Below the pieces are notes generated by a model. That model was not told the origin of the DNA. It saw only the letters and a program-made list of their open reading frames with translations, and did not search any database. From Leptodontidium sp. MPI-SDFR-AT-0119 (lineage: Eukaryota > Ascomycota > Leotiomycetes > Helotiales > Leptodontidiaceae), in NCBI GenBank assembly GCA_020726505.1, contig JAHLEZ010000010.1, positions 372,001 through 436,000 of the forward strand: a DNA stretch of 64,000 nt, written 5' to 3'. Below are positions 11,687-24,165 of the stretch, piece by piece. How positions within the stretch are numbered: position 1 is the stretch's first letter; each line of letters opens with the position of its first letter. The translations under genes were made by a program, and so were the position numbers.

Positions 11687-13103
11687 TCAACTGTTCCATG
11701 ATTCCTGGCCACCGTCTCCGGCGAGGAACTCTTGTCGTTCCAAGTACGCCCCTGAAGATGATACGAGTGAATTGTCAATCGAGCCGTGACTTGCGGAATT
11801 TCCTGGTGGGGGTGTGTAGTGGCTTGAGGAACTGTACGATGGCTGTCTGGACTGGTTGTCTGAAGCACGAGATGACATTCTCATAGAGTTGTCATTGCCA
11901 TTGCTGTAACTCTGTGGTCTAAAATCCACAGTCTCAATGTCAAATCGTTTTGAACATCCGTCTTCCATGTGCCTGTAAGCAAAATTAGCTTAATGTTCGC
12001 CTTTCAAAAGGGGAATCTTTATACCTTCGTAAGGTATCTTTTCTGGCAAAATATCTGCTACAGTAGTCGCATCGGTGGTTCCGTTGCTTCATGTGAACGC
12101 TTTGGTGGTGCCTCTGCAAATCCGTCTTCCTTACAAACTTCTTGCTGCAGCTATCCATAGGACATGGAAAAGGGTATTCTCGGCTCGTGTCATGGGTCTC
12201 CATGTGGGCTTTGAAGTTATAACTCCTGCCAAAGAGCTTGCCACAGCCATTGACATTGCATTGGAAATTGGCGTCCTCCTTCGTTGTGAGTTTGCGTGGC
12301 TGCCTCGTCCGAGCTATCGTACTTGGACGACGGCGCTGGCTCTGGAGGCCCGAGGACATCCTCTCCAAGCTTTCTGAGCGTCTGTCGTATGGAGCAAGAG
12401 GAAGTGAGGAGAGCGAAGGGAGGTCATGGGTTGGAGCATACTCCACTTTCGGCCACCCCATAGCAGGTTGGTCATGGTAAAAGGTTGCCTCGAGGCTCCC
12501 AGGGTAGGAACTAGCCGAGGTGACAATAATGTTGTGATTCATCTGGGGAGAACTCAACATCATGCCCTCATGACCAGAAATAAAGTCGGGATGGTCTTCC
12601 ATCTTGATCCGAGGAGTGAACGAATGGTTTGATCCAGCCTGAGTAAAGATCTCTGATGCTGGAGCAGAGGAGAAGGAAGACCTTTGGGATGTGTTGCCGG
12701 ATGGTACTGGTGAAGCAGGCAGGATAGAAACTTCAGCAGGTTGGGTGGAGTATATATCATCGCTGTAGGGGGCTGCCGATACAACTGGATGGAAGGGTGC
12801 AAATGGATCATACTCAGCGGAGAGAACATTGGGGGTTGACTGTGTCGACCTAGGAGTGTCTCGATGCTGTAAAGTGCTTGTTGGCCAGTTGTTGGTGGCT
12901 GGGGGTGACTGAACGGATCCACCTTGCTCAACGTTGGATCCCGAAATTGGACATGAATACAACCCTAGGCCCTGTAGAGAGTCGGTTGACCGGTATCGAG
13001 AGTCACTCTGGGCTGGAGATGGATATTCATAGAGTGGTTGAGCGTTGGAGGTATACCGGTAGGGCGAGGAGGGCGAACGAGCGGACTGTGGGGTTAGGTC
13101 CAT
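11687..13103 (-). CDS. C2H2 zinc-finger transcription factor, three fingers
   Basis: Two exons: 13103-12025 and 11972-11687, joined across a 52-bp intron (GTATAA donor, TTACAG acceptor) that restores the third finger. The product has 454 residues. I chose the ATG at 13103 (MDLTPQ) because the upstream in-frame Met at 13142 would add a short hydrophobic stretch atypical for a regulator. Residues 1-280 are Ser/Pro/Gln-rich and disordered. Finger 1 (about 282-304) is C-x4-C-x12-H-x3-H. Finger 2 (about 314-337) is C-x4-C-x12-H-x4-H with VRKTDLQRHHQSVH. Finger 3 (about 345-366) is C-x2-C-x12-H-x4-C, a C2HC variant (ARKDTLRRHMEDGC). A Ser-rich tail follows. This layout fits a nuclear DNA-binding regulator; I do not recognise the specific orthologue. 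It stands alone between long non-coding flanks, as developmental regulators often do. Confidence 0.85.
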
Positions 13104-13396
13104 CTTGGGAAGACTGTATAGGTAGACGAGAAAGAGAAGCAAGTGAGAGGCCGAAGACTCGAGGACGGTTTGAGGAAGCCAGTACAGTTATCGAAGAAAT
13201 ATTACTCGAGTAAGGTGCTCTTGGCTAGAGAGTAGTTGCCTGGATGGAGCTCTCATATGTTGTAAAGATGTTGGTTTAGGAAAATGACGAGGACTTTTGA
13301 AGTTGCCGGCGAGATGAGCAATATCGACGAGCACACTTATTGTGGCGGAACCAACAGAACAATAATAGCTCGAGGAAGGATTCGTGCTTGGATGTA

Positions 13397-13431
13397 GGAA
13401 GTGGAAGTGGAAGTGGAAGTGAAGTGAAGTG
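13397..13431. repeat. GGAAGT / GAAGT tandem repeat
   Basis: Tandem GTGGAA units changing to GTGAA, located in the probable 5' leader or promoter of the minus-strand C2H2 gene; read from that gene it is a TTCCAC pyrimidine tract. Confidence 0.8.
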
Positions 13432-13971
13432 GGCGATGAAGAATCGAAGAGGGTCCCAAGGCAGACTTAAACTACTGCTGCTGCCCCTCGAACAAAACAC
13501 TTGCTCATAAGAGTGATATCGGGTCTAGCTAGGTAATAACGCAAATCCCATTAGGGTGGACGGTAGTCTATGGGATGGAGGGGGCTTGACTCTCCAGGGA
13601 AGGGGAACGATGGGGAGCGGAAGGGGAGGTAGGCAGGGAGGGCATGGGCCAGGGGGAGCCGGGGGGGTCGAGTCGAGTCTTGGGTGGAGTGGACCCAGCA
13701 GCCAACCCATCATCCCATGCCAGGCCATGCCAGGCCATCCCCATCGCATCCCATCATGGTTGACATCCTAGTAGTAGTTGGAAATAATGACTGCTCAAGG
13801 CTGCAGGCGTAGAGGCCGCCCCCTCGGAGTTAGTACGGACTGACTGGCTCGTCAGAGGAAAGGGAAACGAAGGAGTTTGTTTAGGTAGGTACATAGCTAG
13901 GTGTGGTAGGGTAACCTACAGTAGTTAGTGAGTGAGGTACAGTATGTACCAAACCAGGGAGCGCCCGTTGT

Positions 13972-13999
13972 TCATGGCTCATGGCTCATGGCTCATGGC
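13972..13999. repeat. TCATGGC heptanucleotide repeat
   Basis: Four tandem copies of TCATGGC. Confidence 0.85.
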
Positions 14000-14402
14000 A
14001 CGTCCCTCACTCAGTCCCCGCCGCCTGCCAATCGACATCAATCAAACGTCAATCAATGATGGTGGGTGACCAGCACCGAGTTTTGTGAGTTACGAATTGC
14101 GGGCTGACATGATGCTCGGAAGGCATTCCAGTGAATGAATGTACTTCCTTCGTACGTGCAGCAGCAGTACGAAGCTGTGGTAGTAGGGGCTCTGGGCAGC
14201 GAAAGCGAGATCAACAGCCAGGAAGGTATGGATGGAGACTGACTGACTGACTGCTGCGGAGGAGGCAGAGGCAGGTAAGCAGAATGGGATGGATGGATGG
14301 ATAGATAGATGGTGCCTATGGCTTGACATTCATTCAAGAAGTCAAGACCCAACATAACATACCTAAAGCTGCCTGGAGAGAAAGCCGGCCTAGCATTGAG
14401 AA

Positions 14403-14435
14403 GTCTCGTCTCGTCTCGTCTCGTCACGTCTCGTC
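14403..14435. repeat. CTCGT microsatellite
   Basis: Tandem TCTCG units with one CACGT interruption. GACT and GGAT/GATA short repeats occur nearby at about 14,222-14,238 and 14,285-14,310. Confidence 0.8.
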
Positions 14436-14531
14436 CCTTGCCATGCGATGCCATGCCTTCCTTACATCCATCTCATCCCATCCCCAACCCTAGCCTACCT
14501 AGCACCTTGCTCTTACAAGCAGTCTAGACTG

Positions 14532-14560
14532 CCTACCTACCTACCTACCCACCTACCTAG
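14532..14560. repeat. CTAC microsatellite
   Basis: Tandem CTAC units with one CCAC interruption. Confidence 0.8.
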
Positions 14561-14621
14561 CCTAAGACCCGTTGGAGAGGACGAGATTTAGCTCTCCCAA
14601 GGCTCGGTAAGAAGGGGACGG

Positions 14622-14660
14622 AAGGGCAACAAGGGCAACAAGGGCAAGGGCAAGGGCAAG
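14622..14660. repeat. GGGCAA(CAA) tandem repeat
   Basis: Two copies of GGGCAACAA followed by several copies of GGGCAA. Confidence 0.8.
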
Positions 14661-17600
14661 CTGGATGGATCGATCTCCCTCCTTCCACTGGACAGTTAAA
14701 CGACAAGCGACTTTGGGGTGGGGATAAGGGGCAAGCTAGGCCAGCTACAGTCAGTACGTACTGTCTGTCCCCATCGTTAAAGTGCTGAGACAGGACCGGG
14801 GCAGCATGCAGGTCACCCATCACCGAGTAGGAAAATCATACAAAAGTAAGATGAGTGGGGAGGGGACCGCCGCGGAAGGGGGGGGAAAGGAAGTCGAGGT
14901 GGATTCATGAGATGAACGAAGAAAGAACATCAATAATTGCTGATGCATCCGCCATCCGGCAACCTTCCGGCAAGCGCGACTTGCTGCTGCTCGACGTTGA
15001 CGGACGACAGCAGAGCGCACTGTGCTGTATTTCGACAGAGCTCCGAGGGCCACTCAATTTGACTTTGTGAGTACCAAGGTAGGTAGGCAATCATGGCTCG
15101 CTTACTACAGGATCTCAGTGTTCTAGATGGCATTCCAGCATTCCAGCATGCCAATCGCCAACTTTAACTTCTCTTCATAGTGCTTGCTTGGAATTTAGTC
15201 TCTTCTTTCAACAGCACACCGGAGCGTGGCTGGTCATGCAAGAAATACACGCATCCATCTCCTGTCATTTGTTTATTCTGGCAACAGCTGCAGCTGCGTT
15301 CGCATCGGGGCTGTGGCCGTCTGTACGTAAATGAGCTTCAACCCACTTTCACTTCCTGTACCTCCGTAGTCCGTAAAGACATGCTTGCCTGCTGTCTGTT
15401 GGAATCTGCTGCATCGGTCCCCCGTCTGATAATTTGATAGTTTGATAGTGTTCTGAGTTCTCCTACGGAGTAGCTGTCTGATGGTAGTGTGCGGCCGCTT
15501 TAGGTTCGCCGGGACAGGCTGGTCGGAAACAATTAAGCCTGCAAAACAACACATTTCTAACTACTGTTCGTAGGCAGTTGCGTCGATTGGCGGCTGTTTG
15601 TAGATTCACCATGGAGATACAGTAGTAGAACTAAAGACCAAGCGTCGAGATGTTAGAGTTGGGTCCTTGTGTTGGGCCGCTCTACACTAGGTCCCTCCTC
15701 CCTACCAAGGTACACAGACTGCACTGAACCGCACGATGCCCATCCCATCCCACCTCATCGATGGTGAAGCAAGCTTCAGCCTTCCAGCGTCTCCGCGCCA
15801 ATTCCACACCCCCTGAGCCCATGACCCGTCAATCAGAGACGATCCCGGCACCATTATTTAGCGTTCGGGTCCGTCGCCAGCGTCAATGGGGCCGTCATCT
15901 GGCCCTGGGGCCCCTGGGCCTGGGATATCCGCTCGAGCTGCTGCTGGCCTTATCAACAGCCGCGACTCCTAGCTGGCTCGTGGCTCCGCCTCAGTTTGGA
16001 CTTGGAGGATTTCCATTGGCGTGCTCGTAAAAAACACTCCTGGGGTGACGACCTGGCGGCATCTCGCTGCAGCACTAACCAGTCAGTAGTCTGGGCTGCA
16101 GCACAGCACCGCACAAGCACAGCCTTGGGTCGAGCGTCCTGGCTTCTAGGATAGGGAGAGGATGGATGCTACGACGACCGACCCAGCACGGATGTTGGAT
16201 GTTGGCTTTCGACAGCGGCTATTCTTCTTGAGATCTGGCCTGCCTGTTTGGGACCGACCGGCCTTGCCAGCACGATAAATCAAGTACATGCGGAACTTTT
16301 AAAGTTGAGCACATCGAAGTCGAGAGATTAGTGGCCATCGCATGGCTTGGATGTTGACTTACTTATTTGATTTGAATTTGATATCGTCTGTTAAGCGTAA
16401 CTAACTCCAGGAGGAATGAGGAGGAATGAACCCGACCCGGCGCAGGGACGTGGCTTGCTCAGGTACCCGTTCGAAATTGAGCAATAATGGACCACGACGA
16501 ATATCATGCCGGGACTTACTGTACTGTACCGTACCCAGATCAAGACTCGTTTATCGTGTGAGATCAGTGGCCTTCATGAGCCCCACTCGATTTCCAGCAC
16601 AAGAACCGTACTTAGAAGCGAGATCCAGAGTCTGGCTCTGGCTCTGCCAACCTAGAATTGCTGATCTGATCTGCTATCGATTGTGGTGCAACATCGCGTC
16701 AAGAGATCTTCACGAGCTCACCAGTAGGAGAAAAAGGAACCAGAGAACTCTCGCTCTAGTGCAAAATTGGGAATACTGCTCTTCTCCAAAACCTGCAAAG
16801 CTACTGGGATGACCAGAGAACGTCAAATATATACGGTGTAGATCTTAGCTTCGTTTTCCGGAGTATCGGGTACGCCAAATAGCTAGCTGTGGGATCTACT
16901 CGAGCTCGGAGAGACTCGAGCAGCAACGGCTTTCTGGTAGTACAGACACTGCGTCGTGGTGCCCAGAAGCGCAAGATAGGCAACCAAGAATCGAGGCAAC
17001 CTTCCTAGAACAATGTCGCAAGCTTCCAGAAATCCGCAACCTGGCAGTGGTCCAGACAGAGCTCCCGGGAAACTGTTTCATGCACATCTCGTCACACTGC
17101 AGGCTGGATTTTCCGGTAAGTCGTATGGGCGGGCAAGTCCATGGACAGCGCTTAGAGTCCCCCCTGCTTCCTGTAATCCCCGTTCCGAGGTCGACGGTGT
17201 GGCCTGGCTGTGTGTTGGATCTGCCCAAGTAGTCAGTGCGATTTTGACGTAACCTCATGCTCCTGCACACATTAGGAAGAATGAGACCGCATTCGCATAA
17301 ACTGTCGGTCACAGGGTAGAGGGAGCCTGAGTCATCATGATGTTATTTTGGACAAGTCAGCCTTGAGTAAGGCAGACCTCGCGAATTAACCTGGAGCGAC
17401 AGCATTGCTGCCTTTCGCAAATCGGGCAGATAGTTGTGTTGTAAACACCGGCCCGATTGCTGCATACCGAAAATTACGATCGAAGTTCCTATGTAGCGTC
17501 TTTGACTTGTTGGATGGCCAAAGTCGTATCAACAACGAAGCTGAGGCGGCTCTACTTCGGTAGGCGGGGAGGCTGATGCTCTTACAATATCGCGCAATAA

Positions 17601-18303
17601 CCTGGTTTGTTGTCACCGATTTAGAGGCTGCTCAGATGGTGATCGCGCCTTGAACGACGCATATCTTGATAACCCCAGTGTGGTGGCCACCTGACCAAGT
17701 ATGACAATAATTTGAAATAAATAGAGATGCCGCATGCAATATGCATTTAGTTGTTCCAATACAGCCCAGTCATTTGCACGGATCAGGCGATAATGCGGGT
17801 TGTCCACTTGGGAGTCTTACGGGGAGATAATCCCCAGCCCTGACTGCCATGGATTGAAGTGCATTCGTATTATCGTAACTTCCATCTCGCACATTATTCT
17901 ACAGTCGCTTCCCGGCCTTCGGGTGTAAGTAGATATCTGCACCTCGAAGCAGCCATTGTTTTCAGTTCGTAAACGTGCAGAAAAAAAGACTCGAAATGTT
18001 CCCCAGGTGCGAAGCTGGATCCCCGACCGCGCATTCTATCGGCCGACAGCATCTGAACAACAGTTTGTCATGTCTGACACAAGACGGACCAATTTTGAGG
18101 AGCGAAAGGTGTTCATTAATATGCTAACGTCATAGGACAGCTCGCAAGCATGCCTCAAAATTTCTCGTGCTGAAGTCATGAAAGTGGACGCCTGTTGCTA
18201 ATGCTAGATGGAGAATGCAGTAAGATGACTGAATTAGTTCATCTAGAGACTCAACCGAACGCCTGCCCAAGAAAGACCCATAGACGAGGAAAAGGAGGAT
18301 GTT

Positions 18304-19733
18304 CTAGTTGCTGTAGTCAATCGCCGACTGGTCGAGTTTGTCGTCCCCCTCTAGCGAGTACTGCTTGACCAAGACTCCCTCGCCTCCATTTTCCATGTCT
18401 ATGCTGAAAACATAAAAGCCCCCATCACTAGTCACGAGCATCACCTGCGGACTGCTACTGCTCATCGCGACCACACTTCGAAGAGGACCACCTGTTGCAT
18501 TAACTCCCATACCACTCTTGGGGAGCTTGATGAAGGCAAAATCCCGCATAGGTTCCCACATTTCCGTGACAGCCTGTGGCAAGTAGCCTCCGACAACGCC
18601 TGCTACACTTTTCCCCATCATTTGCGAGGATCGCCTCAACATGCTTCCAATGGTTCCACTGGGTTTGCGTGTAATTGCGGGTGCTTCAGCAGTTTCGCTA
18701 CCTGGAGACGTTCCCGCTGTTGGGGACTCCACTCCACTGTCGTAGCTTCGAGATCGACCCCATCTTTCGTTCAGGGACTTGGGCGAATCTGGCAAGACGA
18801 GTGCCGGCCCACCAAGGCGGAAAATATGAACCGTATCAGTAGTTGACGATACGCATAAGAGAGTCGAGCTTAGATTGAATGACATGCTGTAAATTGTTGA
18901 AGGGTATGTTCCTCTTCTGAACTGGTATAACTTGGTCCCTTTGGGGAGTGAGAAGACTCTGATGATCGTTCCTGTCTCCGAGGCAGTCGCCAATAACGTA
19001 CCATCATTATTGAGAGCGATGCAAGATAAAGGTGCCCGATGTGCTTCCACCACGTTTAAGGCTTCCAATTTCAGTGCATCGAATATTAAAACGTCCCCAG
19101 AAGTCGGCGCAACAAAAGTGGAAAGAGGCGGCGCATGCGATGGACGTTTATCCCCGGTTTCTTCCCTCGGTTTCGGAAGAGGATATGCGATATAACAGTT
19201 TTCGGATGATGGAGCAAGCGCACATATTGCATTTGGATTTGGTGATGTTGCAATTGTGTAGAGAAGGGTCATATTCGATATGTCATACAGGTATATTTCT
19301 TCTTCCAGAACAACGGCTAGTCGCTTCCGATTCAGCCGCACGGCGAGGACCGCAGATGGGAAAGTCAGTTCGCAGATGATTGAGGATCGCTATATGTATA
19401 GTCAGCGCCATTGTAACCGTACATGCAGGAGATGGTATCTGATATGAGGGATTTCGTGTCGGGGTTGAGCAACCTTCGTATTCTGGATAACAAGATGTCT
19501 GGGGGACAGTATGAGGGCAACCAGAGAGGTCGAGAACAACATCTCAATAAGTGCCACATTTCCATCATCGCTGCTGAATATCTTCGAGAAGGGCTCTGTG
19601 TGGTAGATCCGGAATCCGCGAGACGTTCCTTAGGAAGGGTCAGGTCGGCAGTGTAGGTAAATGGCGAGGGGGAGAACTCACCGACGGCAAGACAGCTGTA
19701 GTCCTGATTGAAGGTCACAAAATTCATGGCCAT
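18304..19733 (-). CDS. ATG18: Autophagy-related protein 18 (PROPPIN, WD-repeat)
   Basis: Exons 19733-19682, 19628-19474 and 19389-18304 give 430 residues. The N-terminus [18 protein letters not shown] is the standard start of fungal Atg18. The chain continues through [24 protein letters not shown] and [19 protein letters not shown], all typical of the family. The seven-bladed propeller carries the lipid-binding FRRG motif at residues 226-229. Atg18 binds PtdIns3P and PtdIns(3,5)P2 on the phagophore and vacuole, works with Atg2 in lipid transfer, and controls vacuole size. Intron 2 (19390-19473) needs a 5' splice site reading GTTGCT, unlike the GTRNGT consensus used elsewhere here; the protein match across the junction (IQNTK then [10 protein letters not shown]) supports it. 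A Ser/Thr-rich insert lies between late blades. Divergent to the PPM2 gene. Confidence 0.95.
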
Positions 19734-20404
19734 GGCGTGAGAGCGCTGCACGGCTAACAGCAGAAATTCGGGGATGGCTTGAAGTCAATGGGCAACTGTA
19801 GGTTGAGCTGTCTGTAGCTACAATGCTAGCTATGAAAGCTGAGGTGTTATTAGAGTAGATTCTGGGTTGGCTGGGAGGAGGTGCCGTTGAGGGTGATCAG
19901 GCGTAGACACGGTCATTGGTGCGCGAGCCGGCAATGGCTTGGAGTGGTCGCAGCAGTTCAAGGCTGCGGTTGTGGATGCTCAACAGCAAGTAAAGTGTGA
20001 GGTATGAGGTTGGGGTTGGTGTTGTGTCTCTTCTCAGGTCCGTCCTCGTTCAAGTCAGGTTGAGGCTGGCAGGGCGGGGTCCATGGCTTGAGAGAGCTCC
20101 AGCCACAACTTTAAATTCAGAACCACGCTAAGCCAAGCTAAGCTAAGGCCCTGGAGATTCGAGCATCCTCGCTTAGAGATTTCATCCCCAATTGTCACAC
20201 GCCAGAACTCACAGGGACAAAATATCTAGCATCTGGACATACCTCTGCATGAGCTTTAAATCCATCAAAGGTTATATTCCCCAAGCATCATCTTTTTATC
20301 TAGTCTAGTACTAACACAGGTCTCCGTAGTGACGACAAGGATTTTCAGTCCTTGAAGTATTTTCCCCCCGTTAATACACCAAATCTTCCTCCCTGGCCCG
20401 TACA
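19734..20404. other. Divergent promoter region ATG18 / PPM2
   Basis: 671 bp separating the two divergent start codons. It includes short repeats of CTAAG/CCAAG near 20,127-20,146. No clear TATA box or other known site is assigned. Confidence 0.5.
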
Positions 20405-23400
20405 ATGAAGGAAAGGAAGGGTCCCGTGCCAGGACGACCGATGGCCAAGTCCAAGGCACAACTCCAAGATGACTCCATCATGGGGGTGAGTTGGAAATCT
20501 CTTTACTCTCAGACATTGACGGCAAAAGTCCTCTGTGTCTCAAGGCTTGCTCTACTAGTGATGAACATCCGATGGTGCATATTATATGCAGGGGTCTAAA
20601 TTGACTCCTATGGTTGTACTTAACAGCTCCAGAGCTGCAAAAAAGCATCATGTTCTTCCAATACATTCCCTTTGTTCCCTTTCCAAGCCAGAGGTTAGGT
20701 TAACATGGGTCAGACCAACAATAGCAGCATTGTGTCCAAACGGAGTGTTGAACGTCTCTACTTTCCACACGAGGCACATTTCTTCCGGTACTTTGTCAAG
20801 AAACCACAGAGACGTTCGCCTCTCATCAACCGTGGATATTGGCTCAGAATGAGGGCCATCGATCAAGTGGTTCGCCAGTTCTTGGAGCAAGATTCCAAGA
20901 AACAAAAAGTTGTCATAAATCTTGGATGCGGATAGTAGGTATTCCTAATATAAAACAATCTTCTTGCTGACAAATTCCAGTGACCCTCTGCCATGGCAGT
21001 GTCTTGAGAGATATCCAGGTGCTTCGAATGGTGCAAGGTTTGTTGATATCGATTATAGAGATCTCATGCTCAAAAAGCGAGCAGTCGTCCAGACTACAGC
21101 TGAGCTGAATTCAATGTTAACCAATATCGAGATATCAGAGGGCGACGTCTTGTTTCGCAGTGATCAATACATCCAACTTGGTTGTGATCTTCGGGACATT
21201 GGGTCGTTAGGCCGAGTGCTAGGAAGTGTTGTGGATATAGAAAAGTGTAAGCTTCATCCCCTCTGCAGTCACAACTGCTCTCAAGGTCCTGCACACTACC
21301 ACCCACGTGTTTATGTGCAGTGTATCATAGTATACCTTCGCTTGTGCAGCATGATGGCATATTTTAAGCCCGCATCCCGGAGATTGGATCACAGTTGCTG
21401 ACCTCTCACAGGCTCAGTATTGTTCACTGCTGAGGTATCAATTACATATATGAACGTTGAAGCAGCCGACACTTTGATTCAATGGGCTAGCAAATTTCCC
21501 GAGGGTATGTTGCCGACTCTGTAGTGCAGTCAGACACTATTGACCAAAGCCAGCCCGCTTCTGCCTCTTGGAGCAGCTCATTCCAGATGGAGAAGACCAC
21601 CCCTTTTCTTGGACCATGATGGCACATTTCGACAAATTACGGACTTTTCTAGGAGCGGTGCGAAAATACCCAACTGAGGAAGCTCAGCGAAGCCGTTTCG
21701 AGGACCTTGGTTGGCCAAACGTCTCAGTGTGCAATCTTTGGCGGCTATGGAGCTCTTACGCTTTTGCCACCCCTGAAGAACGTATTGCTCTAGACAGGAT
21801 CGAGCCTTTCGATGAATGGGAAGAATTTGCCCTGTTTGGCTGTCACTACTTCTTACTTGTTGCAGACTCGGCGAATTCAATGTCAAACTCAATCAGTCTC
21901 GCTGCCGTACCAGGAACAGAAACAAAGACACCTTCGGGGGATCCTGCAAATTCTTCTTCAAATCCAGCGGACTCTGATCCTCAGCTGGACTTGACATTTT
22001 CAGAATATCCAAAATCCCACGGCTTCAGGCGATTTGCTGCAGCGATGTCAACTAAAGGACAAGATAGGGCGCGTGGCAGGATAGGTGTTTTTGGCGGTAT
22101 GGGACTAACCACAAGAACCGATTCCTGGGATGAGTACGGCGTAGATCATGTCGAATTCGTGGCGCACAAGCCTCGGGGCTCTGCTGTGACACCGTCGAGT
22201 AGGATGTGTCACACCATCACTGACATGGGTGATGTTTCACTGCTGGTAGGCGGTCGAACATCTCCAGATAATGCTTCGAAAGAATGTTGGCTCTTTCACA
22301 AATGGCTCAGTACCTGGGAGCGTGTTGATGACCTACCATGGCCCCTATATCGTCACAATGCTACAAGTATGGGCAATGGTTATGTGCTTGTCTCGACGGG
22401 GAGGATTGACTCAAGAATCATTTCTGAGGAGTATTTGGTATGGAATCGGCGCACAGGGTGGGTAAAGTGTGCATGCGATGGGCAAACCCCTCCACCATCA
22501 TATGGTGCTGTCTTCATCTCAACTGGACTTGACTCTTCAGAGGATCGATCTAGCCCAAGATCAGGTGTCCTCGCCGGCGGAATGTCTATTAACTCGTGCC
22601 TCGAAGACGATGTTTGGCGATGGGAAGTAAATGGGCTGTTTAGTCACGTAAATACTCCTGTTTTCCTGTAACATGTTGTCAAACCACAGAATACTGAAAG
22701 TGAATTAGTCGCCAATCATCAATTTTCACCGACTCCCGGATTTTGGAGGCCAGGATTTAGTTACTCGCTTTGGAGCCAACGCAATCTATGACCAGGGCCA
22801 AGTTTATGTTATTGGTGGTGTGATCAAGGACCGGATCCTGAGATCGACAGAGGAATTGTGTACTTTCAAAGTCAACGAAAGCTCTGTCACTGTGGAACCC
22901 ATTTCTCTCGACTTTACTCCCCGGCCATTATTGATCGGCTCCACTACCGTTGCTGCTAGAAGCTCTTTGGTGGTCACAGGCGGTTCGGCAGTATGCTTTT
23001 CATTCGGCACATTCTGGAACAAGGGGAACTACACCATCCCATTTCCAGATCTGGCTGCAGGACAATCTCTGGGGGGTGCAAACCCCTCGGAAGTTTGGCG
23101 ACTTCTTCGAACTGTGTCTGCCGAAGTACTAGCCAAGTCAATTGAGACACCTGTATCCCCGGAGCCTGTGAGCATAGTCAGTATCCCGAGGGTCCAACTT
23201 AGGTCCGCTACGGACTTCGCTCGGATCCTTGAGGCTTCTTCTCCAGTAATCATTGAAAAAGCGAACATCGGCCCATGTGCCATCGAGTGGACGACATATT
23301 ACTTAAAAGAGAAAGTGGGGGCTGAGCGTGAGGTGAGTACTCCAAACTTCTTCAGGTAGCAATTGGGTTCTAACCTCCATGTAGGTCATCGTCCACGAAG

Positions 23401-24165
23401 CGAGTACGGAGCATATGGATTTCAAGTTCAAGAACTTCGCATATACTACCAAGCGATTTGGAGATTTTCTCGACCAGATCCAAGATGGACAAAAGCTCTA
23501 TCTTCGCTCATTATCGGCAGAAAAGCCTTCCGAGCAACCAGCAGATATCACGCAGGACTTCCCCACTATCTCAGCCGACTTCCAATTGCCAAAAGAGCTG
23601 GCAGTCGTCTCGGAGAATACCCACAGCTCTCCACTGCGTATTTCTGGGCCAGTGAATATGTGGTTACATTATGACGTAAGCGAAACTTCTTGCAGTACTC
23701 CGATTTGCTAACAGGAGCTAGGTCATGGCGAATGTTTACTGCCAGATCCAGGGGTCTAAGCGACTGCTCCTATTTCCACCATCCGACGTCAAACACCTCG
23801 GGTTCGAACCTGGTTTCTCAAGCTCGCAAATAAATGTCTTTGAAGAACTTAACTGCCCCAGTCTAGCAGATACACATCCCTATGAGGCCATCCTGCAGCC
23901 CGGCGACATACTCTTTCTGCCCTCCCTTTGGCCACACACGGCATCCCTGATATCAGGAATAAGCATTGCCGTCAATGTTTTCTTCCGAAATCTCTCCGCG
24001 GGTTACGCTACAGGGAAAGACGTGTATGGCAATCGGGATTTGCAAGCGTACGAGAAAGGTAGACAGGACATTGCCAAGATTGTCAAGTCATTTGACAGTC
24101 TGCCAAGGGATGTCCGTGGTTTCTACCTGCAGAGATTGGCAGACGAGCTTAAAGATAAAGTTTGA
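20405..24165 (+). CDS. PPM2: tRNA wybutosine-synthesizing protein 4 (LCM methyltransferase, Kelch and JmjC domains)
   Basis: Eight exons fit in phase: 20405-20485, 20714-20934, 20981-21246, 21412-21504, 21554-22647, 22709-23332, 23385-23675 and 23722-24165, giving 1037 residues. Ppm2/Tyw4 methylates and methoxycarbonylates the wybutosine precursor at position 37 of tRNA-Phe, the last steps of yW formation. The leucine-carboxyl-methyltransferase-like domain starts with [17 protein letters not shown] and holds the SAM-binding NLGCGYDP near residue 95. Kelch-type repeats follow (about 390-720; [21 protein letters not shown]). The C-terminal JmjC domain shows the metal triad: HYD at 888-890 and His in WPHTAS near 962. 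The junction after exon 5 (intron 22648-22708, GTAAAT donor) is the least certain. Cytosolic function is expected. Confidence 0.93.

Larger units (their letters stand above)
13104..18303. other. Gene-poor tract, 5.2 kb, rich in simple repeats
   Basis: The left part is the upstream region and probable leader of the three-finger C2H2 gene; on the minus strand it is a CT-rich tract (13,380-13,440). Many microsatellites follow up to 14,700. The ORFs between 15,700 and 17,800 lack family motifs, coding-like composition or splice partners. No tRNA or rRNA is recognised. Confidence 0.45.

Noticed and set aside
23800..23815. GGGTTCGAACCTGG resembling a tRNA B box
   Set aside because: It lies inside the conserved JmjC exon of PPM2 and no A box or cloverleaf fits around it.
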